DNA of 64,000 bases, from positions 18,339 through 82,338 of the forward strand of contig JAVEUP010000011.1 in the NCBI GenBank assembly GCA_034005525.1, in the 5' to 3' direction. Shown piece by piece: positions 9,706-18,453 of this stretch. The notes below the pieces were generated by a model that saw only the letters and a program-made list of their open reading frames with translations, searched no databases and was not told the origin of the DNA. Every line of letters begins with the position of its first letter. Position 1 is the first letter of the stretch. A program made the translations under genes and the position numbers. This DNA comes from PWXP01 sp034005525. GTDB lineage: Bacteria; Planctomycetota; Planctomycetia; Pirellulales; Thermoguttaceae.

Positions 9706-10143
9706 CTATCGCCCACTGGCGGCCGAGGCGGGTACGGCAATGTCGTACGTGGTGTTCGCCATCGGCAAGTCGACGTTCAGATCGAAGGAATCGAAGAGCA
9801 CGCCGGTTTCCGGATCGAAGCCCTCGCTGCCCGGAAAACCGGTAAGGCCCATGATGCTGAACACGTGGGGGCCGCCCACGGTTCCCGCGCCGCGCTCCGT
9901 CTGGTATCGCCCGTCGCGGATTTGGGCGAAGGAACCCGGTCCGCTGTTCCCCTTGGACGTATCGGGCGCCATGCTAATCGTTCCGTAAGGCACCGGCTTG
10001 CCGTCGAAAGTGACCGTACCCGACAGGTTGTATCGTTGCGGTCCGTCCCCGCCGCTGCCGCAGCCCAGGGCTACGACGGCACAGCCGCACAACACGACCC
10101 ACGCCAAACGCAGCCTCAGGCCGCAATGTTTGATCATAATCAT
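9706..10143 (-). CDS. small lipoprotein with carboxypeptidase-regulatory-like fold
   Basis: A 145-residue lipoprotein. The ATG at 10143 overlaps the stop of the upstream DUF1559 gene in an ATGA arrangement, indicating translational coupling; a second in-frame ATG lies at 10137. The signal peptide ends with a VALGC lipobox (Cys28). The body has YNLSGTVTFDGKPVPYGTISM, as in many planctomycete lipoproteins that sit beside DUF1559 genes, and is likely a beta-sandwich. Function is unknown; the pairing suggests a common cell-envelope role. Confidence 0.8.
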   Translation of the reverse strand: MIMIKHCGLRLRLAWVVLCGCAVVALGCGSGGDGPQRYNLSGTVTFDGKPVPYGTISMAPDTSKGNSGPGSFAQIRDGRYQTERGAGTVGGPHVFSIMGLTGFPGSEGFDPETGVLFDSFDLNVDLPMANTTYDIAVPASAASGR

Positions 10144-11117
10144 TGGGAAAATCCTCCGGTTGGCAGGCCGTCGCTGCGCGCGCCGAGTTGTCGCAAGATG
10201 TCCAGGCTGGTATTCTCGCTGAGGAAATGGACGGAGCCGTCGGCCATGGTGAAGTGACAACCGCCCGGATGGAAACTGCCGAATAGTCCCGACATTTCAT
10301 AGAACATATCGGTTGTCGGCGGCGTGGGGTGCCCGCCGCTGCCGGGCAGTACGTTAATTTGCTTTACCACCGCAGCCACGGTATAGGGGTTGGCCGAACC
10401 GTCCAACCGCGGGCCGGACGCCCAGCCGCCGTGCAATGTCGTCGTCCGGTGGGCCGGCGTGGGCATGTACTTGCTTTCTCCCAGCAAGAATACGTTCGAC
10501 GAACCGTCCTGAATGTGCTCCACCCGCACTTTCGAATTGTGGTACAGAACACCGTTGTCGAAGAAGACGCGATTGCTGCTGCGGCACACCGCGTCTCCTG
10601 TCGCGCCGCCGCCCTGCACGCCGAAGTAGTTGATGTTGTTCACATCTGCGCTGGAACCGGGGTCGGAGGGGCATTGGTAACGGTTGTTCGGCCGGCGCCA
10701 CAGGGGGTGGTTCGGACTGTCCGGGTCGTCGCCGTCCTCGATGCAATGGCAAGTCGAGGTGAACCCGCGTTTGAACTCGAACTCTTGGTAGCGGGCCATT
10801 TCCTCCAGGAACGGCAGGATCAGTACCGTCCACGGCGCCCCGTGGTTCGTACATCGCGAATCGGCACGACACCAGGTTGAACCTGTAATGGGCCGCTTCT
10901 GGGTATTGACGATATATCCCGATGCAAACGCCCCGTGTGCCGAATGGTAATTGTGCAGCGCCAGGCCAAGCTGTTTCAAGTTGTTGCTGCACTGCAACCG
11001 GCGGGCGGCCTCGCGAGCGCTTTGTACGGCCGGCAGCAAGAGGGCAATGAGGATGCCGATAATGGCAATGACCACCAGAAGCTCGACGAGCGTAAAACCC
11101 TTCCGAGGCTTTGACAT
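10140..11117 (-). CDS. DUF1559 protein with type IV pilin-like N-terminus
   Basis: A 325-residue protein. The ATG at 11117, with GGAG upstream, gives an N-terminus ending in the prepilin motif GFTLVELLVVIAIIGILIA, followed by LLPAVQSAREAARRLQCSNN, the signature of the DUF1559 (SBP_bac_10-like) family that is greatly expanded in planctomycetes. It is expected to be processed by a prepilin peptidase and anchored in the membrane as a pseudopilin-like protein. The C-terminus has GGCHFTMADGSVHFL, the usual H-X9-DG-like end motif. It is translationally coupled to the small lipoprotein. It sits among polysaccharide genes, but its function is not established. Confidence 0.92.
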   Translation of the reverse strand: MSKPRKGFTLVELLVVIAIIGILIALLLPAVQSAREAARRLQCSNNLKQLGLALHNYHSAHGAFASGYIVNTQKRPITGSTWCRADSRCTNHGAPWTVLILPFLEEMARYQEFEFKRGFTSTCHCIEDGDDPDSPNHPLWRRPNNRYQCPSDPGSSADVNNINYFGVQGGGATGDAVCRSSNRVFFDNGVLYHNSKVRVEHIQDGSSNVFLLGESKYMPTPAHRTTTLHGGWASGPRLDGSANPYTVAAVVKQINVLPGSGGHPTPPTTDMFYEMSGLFGSFHPGGCHFTMADGSVHFLSENTSLDILRQLGARSDGLPTGGFSQ

Positions 11118-11681
11118 AAGACACTCCGGCAACAAGCAGAAAACTGACAACGATCAGGACCGCCCGGGACCGCCGATGCAACCGTTGCAGCGGAGTCGGC
11201 GGGATCCCGCCACACAAGACCGGCTCATTAGCATTTTACGCAATCGCGGCGGCGACTACCAGCCAATCGCTCGCGGAACGGACATTTCGTAGACAAAAAG
11301 TGCAAGTTTCAGTTGTTTCAGACAAGTGCCATCCGGCCGCTTGGGCGCAATCGTTGGAGTTTGCACATTTCGTCTGTGCAGTTGCCTTTTAATCAAACTA
11401 CGGCATGGAATTCCGGCCAAACCAAGTTACAATCGAAGTTTAGACTGGCTTGTTCGCCACTTCGCATGGGTGCAGGGTGGAACCGGCCTGCGCAAGATTA
11501 GATGTGCGGACGGCCGGACCTTGAGCCGTTGTTGCTCCGGTGGGACTCAGCAGCGTCTGTGTTCCAGTCCCGAAGGGACAGTCCTGAATCAGCCCAGGAT
11601 GGAGCAACGTAAGGAACCAACGTCGCACAACTCCGGGATACCGAGAGTTCCCGCAGCCTTCACCCTGCGGAAAAGAAGATC
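11118..11681. other. 564-base divergent spacer with possible structured leader
   Basis: This spacer lies between the minus-strand DUF1559 gene and the plus-strand symporter gene, so it should contain promoters for both. It is more AT-rich than its surroundings from 11280 to 11450. Near the symporter, GTTGCTCC (11531-11538) can pair with GGAGCAAC (11601-11608) and encloses a GTCCC-GAA-GGGAC hairpin (11567-11579). No known riboswitch motif was recognised. Confidence 0.35.
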
Positions 11682-13358
11682 ATGACTTCACTTAGCCCTT
11701 CCGATTACGTTGCGATTGGCGTCTACATGGCGCTGGTGGCCGGTATTGGCGTGGTGCTGGGCGCTTGGATCAAGGACGTCGGCGCCTACTTCAAGGGCGG
11801 CGGAACGCTCCCCTGGCCCGCGGCGGCCGTGAGCAATTACATGTCGATGTTCAGCACGTTCATTTTCGTCGCCTACGCGGGCATGGCGTACGACTACGGG
11901 CTGGTGGCGCTGACGCTCATCTGGTGCATGGTGCCGCCGGCGCTGTTTGCCGCGGCGATCATTGCAAAGTGCTGGCGCCGGGCGGGCATCATGTCGCCGG
12001 TCGAATACATGGAAACCCGTTTCAACGCGCCCGTCCGCCAGTTCTTCTCCTGGAGCGGTATCGCCTTCCGCCTGATGGACAACATGGTGCGCCTGTACGC
12101 CATCGGCGTGTTCATCTCGGCGGCCACGCCCCTGTCGATCGACCAGGCAATCCTCATGACCGGGTTGGTTGTGACGCTGTACACCGTGGTGGGCGGGTTG
12201 TGGGCTGTCGTCCTGTCCGACCTATTGCAGTTCGTCGTGCTCTTTGTGGCGGTGCTCATCCTGGTGCCGCTTTCGCTCCATGCGGCCGGCGGGCTGGCGG
12301 CCATGCGGGCGGCCGTGCCGGAGCACTTCACCTTCTTCCAGGGGCCGCGCGGCGCGCCGCTGTTCCTTATCGTCTATTACATCATGGTGCTCATCAAGTA
12401 CAACGGCAACTGGTCGTTCATCCAGCGGTTCTACAGCGTGCGCGACGAGGCCGCCGGCCGCAAGGCGGCCCTGGCCATGGCCGTCCTCTTCTTCGTCTCG
12501 CCCGTGTTTTTCCTGCTGCCGGCCATTGCCATGCGGGTGATTGACCCGGCCCTGGCGAACTCGGAACAGGCTTACGTGGCGATTGCCCTGCGAGTGCTGC
12601 CGCCGGGTATCATGGGCCTGCTGCTGGCGGCCATGTTCGCCGCCACTATGTCGGCGGTCGATTCCGACTTCAACGTGACCGCCGGCGTGTTCACGCGCGA
12701 CGTCTACCAGCGCCTGCTGCGCCCGGTCGCCCCGGCCCGCGAACTGATGTTCATTGGTCGCGCCGCCACGCTCGCTTGCGGGCTGGTGGTCGTGGGCGGG
12801 GCGTTGTTCGTGGGCCATTTCGGCGGCGCGTTTCAGGCGAATATGATCCTCACCGGGCTGGCGATCCCGCTGTCCGTGCCCCTGGTGCTGGGTGTTCTGA
12901 CCAGGCGGGCGCGCCCGTGGGGAGCGCTGGCCTCGGTCGTTCTTGGTTGCGCCGTCGGATTCTATCTGAACTGGCATCCGGAGGTCTCGTGGCCCGTGGC
13001 CACCGGCACGGTCATTGTTGTCTCTGTGGGTACGCTGCTGCTCTCCGGCCTCGCGCCTTCGCGCGATAACGCCTACCGGCAGCGGGTCCACGAGTTCTTC
13101 CAGCGGCTGGCCCGCCCAATTCCGGAAGAGGAGAAGCCGGACCCTGATCCACGGTTCGAGGTTGCCATGCGGGACGTCTTCGCACTGGCGCTCGGCTCCA
13201 CGGGAATCCTCTTTGCCGGTCTCGGGCTCTTGTCGGTCAGTGAACCTGGCGGGTTTTTGTCGGTTGGGGCAGGCATCGTATGTGTCGCTCTGGCTGTTGT
13301 CGTCTATCTTGGCGCCCGGCGGGCGGAGCGGCTTGCCGGCTCTGCCGGGAAGGAGTAG
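11682..13358 (+). CDS. sodium/solute symporter (SSS family)
   Basis: A 558-residue membrane protein with a dozen or so hydrophobic segments. Early segments include YFKGGGTLPWPAAAVSNYMSMFS, fitting TM1-TM2 of the SSS (SLC5-type) family with its unwound sodium-site helix. Later segments include FAATMSAVDSDFN, matching the conserved TM8-9 site (Ser/Thr for the second sodium). The family moves sugars, uronates, amino acids or nucleosides with sodium. Lying between polysaccharide genes, sugar or uronate uptake is the likely job. The next gene, RraA-like, starts 10 bases after its stop. The C-terminal 70 residues include a cytosolic loop and two more hydrophobic segments. Confidence 0.9.
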   Translation: MTSLSPSDYVAIGVYMALVAGIGVVLGAWIKDVGAYFKGGGTLPWPAAAVSNYMSMFSTFIFVAYAGMAYDYGLVALTLIWCMVPPALFAAAIIAKCWRRAGIMSPVEYMETRFNAPVRQFFSWSGIAFRLMDNMVRLYAIGVFISAATPLSIDQAILMTGLVVTLYTVVGGLWAVVLSDLLQFVVLFVAVLILVPLSLHAAGGLAAMRAAVPEHFTFFQGPRGAPLFLIVYYIMVLIKYNGNWSFIQRFYSVRDEAAGRKAALAMAVLFFVSPVFFLLPAIAMRVIDPALANSEQAYVAIALRVLPPGIMGLLLAAMFAATMSAVDSDFNVTAGVFTRDVYQRLLRPVAPARELMFIGRAATLACGLVVVGGALFVGHFGGAFQANMILTGLAIPLSVPLVLGVLTRRARPWGALASVVLGCAVGFYLNWHPEVSWPVATGTVIVVSVGTLLLSGLAPSRDNAYRQRVHEFFQRLARPIPEEEKPDPDPRFEVAMRDVFALALGSTGILFAGLGLLSVSEPGGFLSVGAGIVCVALAVVVYLGARRAERLAGSAGKE

Positions 13359-13368
13359 CATTGATACC

Positions 13369-14091
13369 ATGAATGATCACCGGTTTGAAACCACGGCCGA
13401 AACAACGATGATCCACCCGGCCCACGGCTCCGGCTGTCCGATCTCAACCGGCCAGATGCGCCAGCGCTACATGAATCTGTTCACGGGGGCTGTCAACGAC
13501 GTGCTCCGCTTCAAGTACAAGATGCACGCCAGCGCGCTGCCCTCCGACTACCTCCCCCTGCGCGACGACATGGTGCTCGCCGGGCAGGCATTTACGATCA
13601 AGGGCGGTCCGGATATCACAACCGACGGCGAGTTCGAGATGCGCGCCGAAATGCTCGAGGCGCTCCACGAAGACTCGATTGTCGTTTGGGACTGCACCGG
13701 CGATCGCGTCACCGCGCAGTGGGGCGAGGTCATGACCATGGCCGCCATACTCGCCGGCTGCCGCGGCGCGGTGGTCAACGGCATCCGCGACACCAACGGC
13801 ATCCTCCGCCAGGGTTTCCCCGTGTTCCACAAGTACCGCTGCAGCACCGGCATGCTCGGGCGGTTCCGCATGTACCATTACCAGCGGCCGATCCTCATGG
13901 GCGAACTGGTGGTTCAGCCCGGCGACTGGATTTTTGGTGATATCGACGGCGTGCTGGCCATCCCGCAGGCAATTGCCTACGACGTGCTTGTGGCCGCCGA
14001 GCAGATTCTCAACAAAGAAGTAGAAATCAAGGATTGGGTCGAGAATGGCGTGCGGCCCACCGAAGTGGTCGCTCGCGGGGGATACTTTTAG
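13369..14091 (+). CDS. RraA-like / HMG-aldolase family protein
   Basis: A 240-residue protein. The ATG at 13369 gives MNDHRFETT and follows the symporter stop by 10 bases; the open frame to the left is only symporter shadow. GCRGAVVNGIRDTNG matches the metal and substrate loop of the RraA/4-hydroxy-4-methyl-2-oxoglutarate aldolase family, including the key Arg-Asp pair. Members in sugar clusters often act as aldolases or decarboxylases on keto acids; only a few regulate RNase E. With the symporter it probably handles a keto acid from uronate breakdown, but this is inferred from context. Confidence 0.82.
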   Translation: MNDHRFETTAETTMIHPAHGSGCPISTGQMRQRYMNLFTGAVNDVLRFKYKMHASALPSDYLPLRDDMVLAGQAFTIKGGPDITTDGEFEMRAEMLEALHEDSIVVWDCTGDRVTAQWGEVMTMAAILAGCRGAVVNGIRDTNGILRQGFPVFHKYRCSTGMLGRFRMYHYQRPILMGELVVQPGDWIFGDIDGVLAIPQAIAYDVLVAAEQILNKEVEIKDWVENGVRPTEVVARGGYF

Positions 14092-14103
14092 ATTGCCGCA
14101 ACC

Positions 14104-14219
14104 CGTGGGATAAGCTTCCATCGCGTCGAATACGTGGGATAAGCTTCCAGCTTGTCAGATTCGTGAAATACGTTTCCAACGTGTCAAAGACGTGGGATAA
14201 GCTTCCAGCTTGTCATCCA
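14104..14219. repeat. four-unit 29-bp tandem array of the AAGCTTCCAGCTT family
   Basis: Units starting with CGTG(G/A)(G/A)AT begin at 14104, 14133, 14162 and 14191, an exact 29-base period. The second and fourth are near-identical; the first and third are diverged. The same core occurs singly at 1087 and 23932. There are no spacers, so this is not a CRISPR array. It sits between the RraA-like and the heparinase-like gene. Confidence 0.85.
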
Positions 14220-14282
14220 ACCAGGAGACCTATCCCGCGCAGTTAACAACACACTAAAAGCGTATCCCACGGGGGTACTATA

Positions 14283-16358
14283 ATGAACCTGTTTCTCGAC
14301 GCACCGCAAAGGCAAGCCCTTCTGGAAGCCCGCCGGCAGGGAAACCCGACGGTGCACCGGTTCTGGACCGCGCTGATGGCCCGCGCGGCGCGGCGCGCGG
14401 CCTCGCTAGGGTTGCTCACCGAAGACGACGACGCCACGTGGTGGTATCCGGCGGCCGAGTACCTTTCCGACGCGGCCATGGCCTGCGCCCTCGAACCGGC
14501 GCCAAACCTTAAGGCATGGCTGCGCGACGCGGCCCTGGCCGTCGCGCGCCGGCCCGTGGCCGACTGGATCGGCCCCTGGTACCGCGACCACACGGCGCAG
14601 CCGCCGCTTGGGCACCTGGAAACCGCGCATCTCTGCTGGGGGCTGGCCGCCGCGCTCGACCTGGCGCCCGAGGCGTTCACCCAGCCCGAACGCGATGAAC
14701 TGCACGAAGCGCTGCAAGACAAGGGAATCGCATTGTGCCGGCAGTGGCTTGCGAACAACACGCATTTGGCCAACTGGCGGGCCGTCATGGTCGCAGGCGT
14801 TGCGACGGCCGCCGCAGCAGTTGGCGACCGCGAGTCGCTCGCGTTCGCCGCTGCCGAAACGTTCGTGTGCGGCGAGGCATTTCAGCCCGACGGCTCCTAC
14901 GCCGAGTCGCTCCAGTACGCCAACTACCTTGCCTACGCGCTGATGATGGCCCACGAGGCCATTCGCGGTGCCGCGCCCGACTTGGACGCCCTGAGCCCCG
15001 ACGTCTGCGCCAAGGCCATGCCCTGGTTCGCCGCAAGCATGCTGTACGCCCGCCCGCTGGCCGGATGGGGCCCGGAGCCACGGTCGCGGGCGGTAAACTT
15101 CAACGACTGCGGGGCCTTGTTCCGGCCGTCGGGCGACTTGCTTTTGCACATTGCCGCCCGCTGCCGCGAAACGTGCCCCACCGAGGCCGGGCTCGCCCGC
15201 TGGCTATTCGAGACCTACTATGCCCCGGTCCCCGCGCAGCGCCCTCATAACCTGGCCACGTTCGGCTTGCGCAACGATTGGGGCTTCCTCACCTTGCCGT
15301 TTCTGCCCCAGACTGCCCCGGCCCTGTCGCCCGCCGAGGCCGGGCTGCCCACCGCCGCAGGCTTCAGCAACGGGAACGTCATTGTGCGCAACGCATGGCC
15401 CGGCGAAACGGTGCTGGCCGTGCAGGGCGGCACCGGCCCGCTGCATGGCCCGGGACACCTCCACGGCGATCTGAACAGCTTCCTGCTGGTCCATCGCAAT
15501 GAACGGCTGCTGGTCGATCCGGGGCACAGTTGCTACCGGAACCTGATCCACGGACTGGAAAGCTCTTCGGCCACACACAACACGTGCACATTCCTGGTCG
15601 AGCAGGATGCACTCGGGCTGCAAGAGGACCTCAGCAAGGCGCGTCTGATCGAACAGTCGAACACGGCCGCGCGACGGCGGATCTCCGGCGGCCGGGTGAG
15701 CGAGCCGGTTGCGCCGCGCGGGCGGAGGCTGCTGCTGGAGCAGGCCGGCGAAGTCACAGTAATCGGGTCGGAAGCCGGCATGCTCTACGGCCCGCCCATC
15801 GGGCAGTTCGCACGCTTCTGGATTCAGGCCGGGGACCACGCGCTGTTCATCGTGGACCGGATTCGCGCAGCCCGGCCGGTCACAACCGTCTGGAACTGGC
15901 TGCTGAACCACCGCGACGACGCCACCACGATTGACGTGGCCAACCCGCACACGATTCTCATGCGGCGCCGGCTGGCCGGGCTGAAGTTGTTCCACCTGGC
16001 CGGCGGCCGGTTGAACGGTCCGATTTATGCCTACGTTCACGATGCCTACCACCCCGAACCGGACCGGCTCGGCGAAGGACGGCCGGGCAGCGGATGGCTA
16101 TATCGTTGGATCGAGCCCGCGGCGGAAGAGTTCCGCCTGGGCGTTCACGCCTTCGCTCTGGACGATGCCGCGCTGATCGACCGGTGGGAAGCGGCTGCGA
16201 ACGACGACGTGTATTCCCTTGCCTGCGGCGAGGTTCGATGGACCCTTTCGGCCCATTCCGCAGAGCCCCTATTGCTCCGGCTCCATTCGGAGGACACCGG
16301 CCGAACCTGGCAGATTGCGGAGCGCGATGGCGGCTGGCGGCTGAACACTGAACACTGA
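14283..16358 (+). CDS. heparinase II/III-like polysaccharide lyase
   Basis: A 691-residue protein starting at ATG 14283. The N-terminal 300 residues form an alpha-helical (alpha/alpha) barrel-type part with NTHLANWRAVMVAG and FQPDGSYAESLQY; the latter is a conserved helical-barrel motif with the substrate-site Tyr. The C-terminal beta-sandwich half contains HGPGHLHGDLNSFLLVHRN, similar to the heparinase II/III domain with its metal-site His. No signal peptide is visible, unlike most of its neighbours, so it may act on imported oligosaccharides, but a missing N-terminal exon-like start cannot be excluded. It likely eliminates uronic acid linkages, feeding the GH105-like hydrolase. Confidence 0.85.
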   Translation: MNLFLDAPQRQALLEARRQGNPTVHRFWTALMARAARRAASLGLLTEDDDATWWYPAAEYLSDAAMACALEPAPNLKAWLRDAALAVARRPVADWIGPWYRDHTAQPPLGHLETAHLCWGLAAALDLAPEAFTQPERDELHEALQDKGIALCRQWLANNTHLANWRAVMVAGVATAAAAVGDRESLAFAAAETFVCGEAFQPDGSYAESLQYANYLAYALMMAHEAIRGAAPDLDALSPDVCAKAMPWFAASMLYARPLAGWGPEPRSRAVNFNDCGALFRPSGDLLLHIAARCRETCPTEAGLARWLFETYYAPVPAQRPHNLATFGLRNDWGFLTLPFLPQTAPALSPAEAGLPTAAGFSNGNVIVRNAWPGETVLAVQGGTGPLHGPGHLHGDLNSFLLVHRNERLLVDPGHSCYRNLIHGLESSSATHNTCTFLVEQDALGLQEDLSKARLIEQSNTAARRRISGGRVSEPVAPRGRRLLLEQAGEVTVIGSEAGMLYGPPIGQFARFWIQAGDHALFIVDRIRAARPVTTVWNWLLNHRDDATTIDVANPHTILMRRRLAGLKLFHLAGGRLNGPIYAYVHDAYHPEPDRLGEGRPGSGWLYRWIEPAAEEFRLGVHAFALDDAALIDRWEAAANDDVYSLACGEVRWTLSAHSAEPLLLRLHSEDTGRTWQIAERDGGWRLNTEH

Positions 16359-16359
16359 A

Positions 16360-16505
16360 CACTCAGAACGTAGGGTGGGTGGTTCCGGCTGTCTCAGCAG
16401 CCGGGTTCACCCACGCAGGAACGTAGGGTGACCACTGAACACTGGCTACCGGGTACCAAAAAACGCAGAATGGATGGTTCCGGCTGTCTCGGCAGCCGGG
16501 GGCAT
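16360..16505. repeat. degenerate repeat pair between genes
   Basis: Four copies of GAACACT-like heptads close the heparinase-like gene, followed by two related units of roughly 50 bases, each with GGTTCCGGCTGTCTC(A/G)GCAGCCGGG (a palindrome GGCTG...CAGCC) and ending CCACGCA/TCACGCA. The first unit also carries GTAGGGTGGG, shared with the larger palindromic element described elsewhere. No gene is seen. Confidence 0.6.
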
Positions 16506-16532
16506 TCACGCAGAGAGCAGGAAAAACACCCA

Positions 16533-17687
16533 ATGACCAAACCCATGTTCGATTACGAAGCGCCCGGCTACCGCCGGATCAAGGAGACGTCGCTCCGTTA
16601 CGTCCACGGAATGAAATTGGGCGACCGGCCGGGCCGATATCGCAAGGAGCCCGGCGGCGACGAGAGCTTCTACGGCTCCTACCACGGGGCGCATGTGCTC
16701 GACCTGTTCGGCGAGCTGGAGAGATTCTCGCCCGACGATCTGGACGAGTGGGCCGATAATATCCGCGACGACCAGTCGGAGTACGGCATCTTCGCCGGCT
16801 CGCCCGAACTACGTGCCCAACGCCCCGGCGTCGACGGCATGGAACCCTACTGGCACGTCACGCGCGGGCACTTGTGGGCGTTGCGCGTGCTGGACCGTCC
16901 GCCCAAGTATCCGCTTCAATTCGTCGAGCCGCTGCTCGACGCCAAGGCGCTCTACCGCTGGGTGAAGAAGTACAATTGGGGCAACTCGTGGGCGGCCGGC
17001 AACCAGGTGCTCGCCTGCGCTACGGCGCTGATGGCCCAGCGCGACTGGTTCGGCGCCGACAACGTCGATTCCGTCCTCGAACACGGCATGTACCCGGCAC
17101 TGGAGGAGCTGCTCGATCCGGAAACGGGGTACTGGGGCACGCAGTTTGGGGCCGATCTGCCGAACGGGCTGTTCGGTACGATCCACGTCACGCCGATTTA
17201 CTTTCAGCAAGGGTGGCCGCTCGGCGAGCTGGACCGGAACGTCGATTCGACCCTCGCCTGCCAGTTGGCCGACGGCTCGTTCTGGCCCGGGGGGTCCGAC
17301 TGTCCGGATTTCGACGGCGCGTATATGATGTCGAACCTGGCGGAACTGACCGACTACCGGCGCGACGACTTGCAGGCGGCCGCTCGCCGTTACCTGGAGC
17401 ACGCCCTGATGCACGAGGACCCGGACGGCTTCGGCTGGCGGCTCCATCGGCGCGACAGCACGCCGGACCAGTGGAAAGCCCGCCCGCATTGGATTTGGAA
17501 ACCCGGCCACGCCGACGTCGTTGCCGAATACCGCGACGAAGACCCTTCGCGGACCCACATTATGCTCGGGTCATGGTTCTATCCCCTATCCATCGCCTTG
17601 ATCGCCCACATGCTGCGCGACACCGGCTACGAAGGCCCTTACCGGCTGAACCCCATGTCGTTGCACGGGGGCAATGTGTTTTCGTGA
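16533..17687 (+). CDS. unknown protein, alpha/alpha-toroid-like
   Basis: A 384-residue soluble protein; ATG at 16533 gives MTKPMFDYEAP and no signal peptide. It is rich in Trp, Tyr, Asp and Gly with segments such as YNWGNSWAAGNQVLAC, ETGYWGTQFGADL and DGSFWPGGSDCPDFDGAY, which look like repeats in alpha/alpha-toroid proteins (terpenoid cyclase-like or glycosidase-like folds). Planctomycete proteins of this kind are often annotated hypothetical. It lies in the polysaccharide region next to the lyase gene on the same strand and may be a glycan enzyme, but no catalytic motif can be assigned. Confidence 0.7.
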   Translation: MTKPMFDYEAPGYRRIKETSLRYVHGMKLGDRPGRYRKEPGGDESFYGSYHGAHVLDLFGELERFSPDDLDEWADNIRDDQSEYGIFAGSPELRAQRPGVDGMEPYWHVTRGHLWALRVLDRPPKYPLQFVEPLLDAKALYRWVKKYNWGNSWAAGNQVLACATALMAQRDWFGADNVDSVLEHGMYPALEELLDPETGYWGTQFGADLPNGLFGTIHVTPIYFQQGWPLGELDRNVDSTLACQLADGSFWPGGSDCPDFDGAYMMSNLAELTDYRRDDLQAAARRYLEHALMHEDPDGFGWRLHRRDSTPDQWKARPHWIWKPGHADVVAEYRDEDPSRTHIMLGSWFYPLSIALIAHMLRDTGYEGPYRLNPMSLHGGNVFS

Positions 17688-17820
17688 TCGTGCGGGAGGA
17701 CGGGTCCCTTCGCACGCAGTGGAGGAATCAGTCAGCACGGCCAACCTGCCAGCCGGTGCGGCGTACGGCAGGTCGGCATGTGTCTGCTACTTTCGACCAT
17801 CCAACAACGCATGAGACACC

Positions 17821-18210
17821 ATGAGCAGAATTATTGGCATTGATCATCCGGCCCTAGCCGCGGAAGACGTGGATCGGCTGTCCGACTGGTATTGCGACGT
17901 ACTCGGCTACGAGAAGGTCGTGCGTCACGACAAGCCCGTCTGGATTCTCCGCGCGCCGGACGGCACGCTCTTGGAGGTAATGCCGCAGGACGATACGCCG
18001 CGCCCCGTGCGCACTACCTGGACGCCCGGCTGGTCCCACCTGGCCCTGCGAGTCGACGACTTCGACGCCGCCGTGGCGGAGCTTCAGCAGAAGGGCGTCG
18101 AGTGGTCCGGAGAGGAGATGGGCGCCATCGGCGGCGGACGCGTCCGCAACTTCTTCGATCCCGAAGGCAACATGTTCCAGATACTCGAGCGACCGGCGGA
18201 AATGGGATAG
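17821..18210 (+). CDS. VOC (glyoxalase/dioxygenase superfamily) protein
   Basis: A 129-residue single-domain VOC protein. His9, Glu52, His73 and Glu123 lie at the usual metal-site positions (DHPAL, LLEVMP, SHLALRV, QILERP), and the two beta-alpha-beta-beta-beta halves are plain. The family includes glyoxalase I, lyases, epimerases and dioxygenases. With all four metal ligands present it is probably an enzyme. Nothing in the neighbourhood decides the substrate; a 130-base spacer separates it from the preceding gene. Confidence 0.85.
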   Translation: MSRIIGIDHPALAAEDVDRLSDWYCDVLGYEKVVRHDKPVWILRAPDGTLLEVMPQDDTPRPVRTTWTPGWSHLALRVDDFDAAVAELQQKGVEWSGEEMGAIGGGRVRNFFDPEGNMFQILERPAEMG

Positions 18211-18370
18211 CCCGGATGTTTTGTTGCCATGTAGGGTGGTGACAAGCAAGCCACGACCCTGGTGGGCCTTCGGTCGCTTGGCCGGGCCTGCTTCCGGCGC
18301 ACGGCGTGCAAATCACCCCGGGTGTGGCTTGCGCAGGCCCACCAAGGACTGCGACCTTGTCCCACCCTAC
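18210..18370. repeat. GTAGGGTGG palindromic element, copy A
   Basis: The element starts with a diverged CCCGGATGTTTTGTTGCCAT flank and GTAGGGTGGTGACAAG and ends with CTTGTCCCACCCTAC, an inverted end repeat of about 15 bases. The interior has imperfect inverted arms such as GTGGGCCTTCGG and GCAGGCCCACCAAGG. It is a short, coding-free, MITE-like or REP-like unit between the VOC and rodA genes. Confidence 0.8.
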
Positions 18371-18453
18371 GCACGACGCACACGAGTCATGCGGGCCACT
18401 CCGCCGGCGCGGGCTTGCCCGCGCCCGGCAGTTCCACGGTGTGCTGCTCCTCC

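Noticed and set aside
11118..11681. Known riboswitch in the symporter leader
   Set aside because: No recognised conserved motif (cobalamin, TPP, SAM, c-di-GMP) was found; only generic stems.
14104..14219. Short CRISPR-like array of 29-bp period
   Set aside because: No spacers, only four diverged units, and the core is found elsewhere as a single palindrome.
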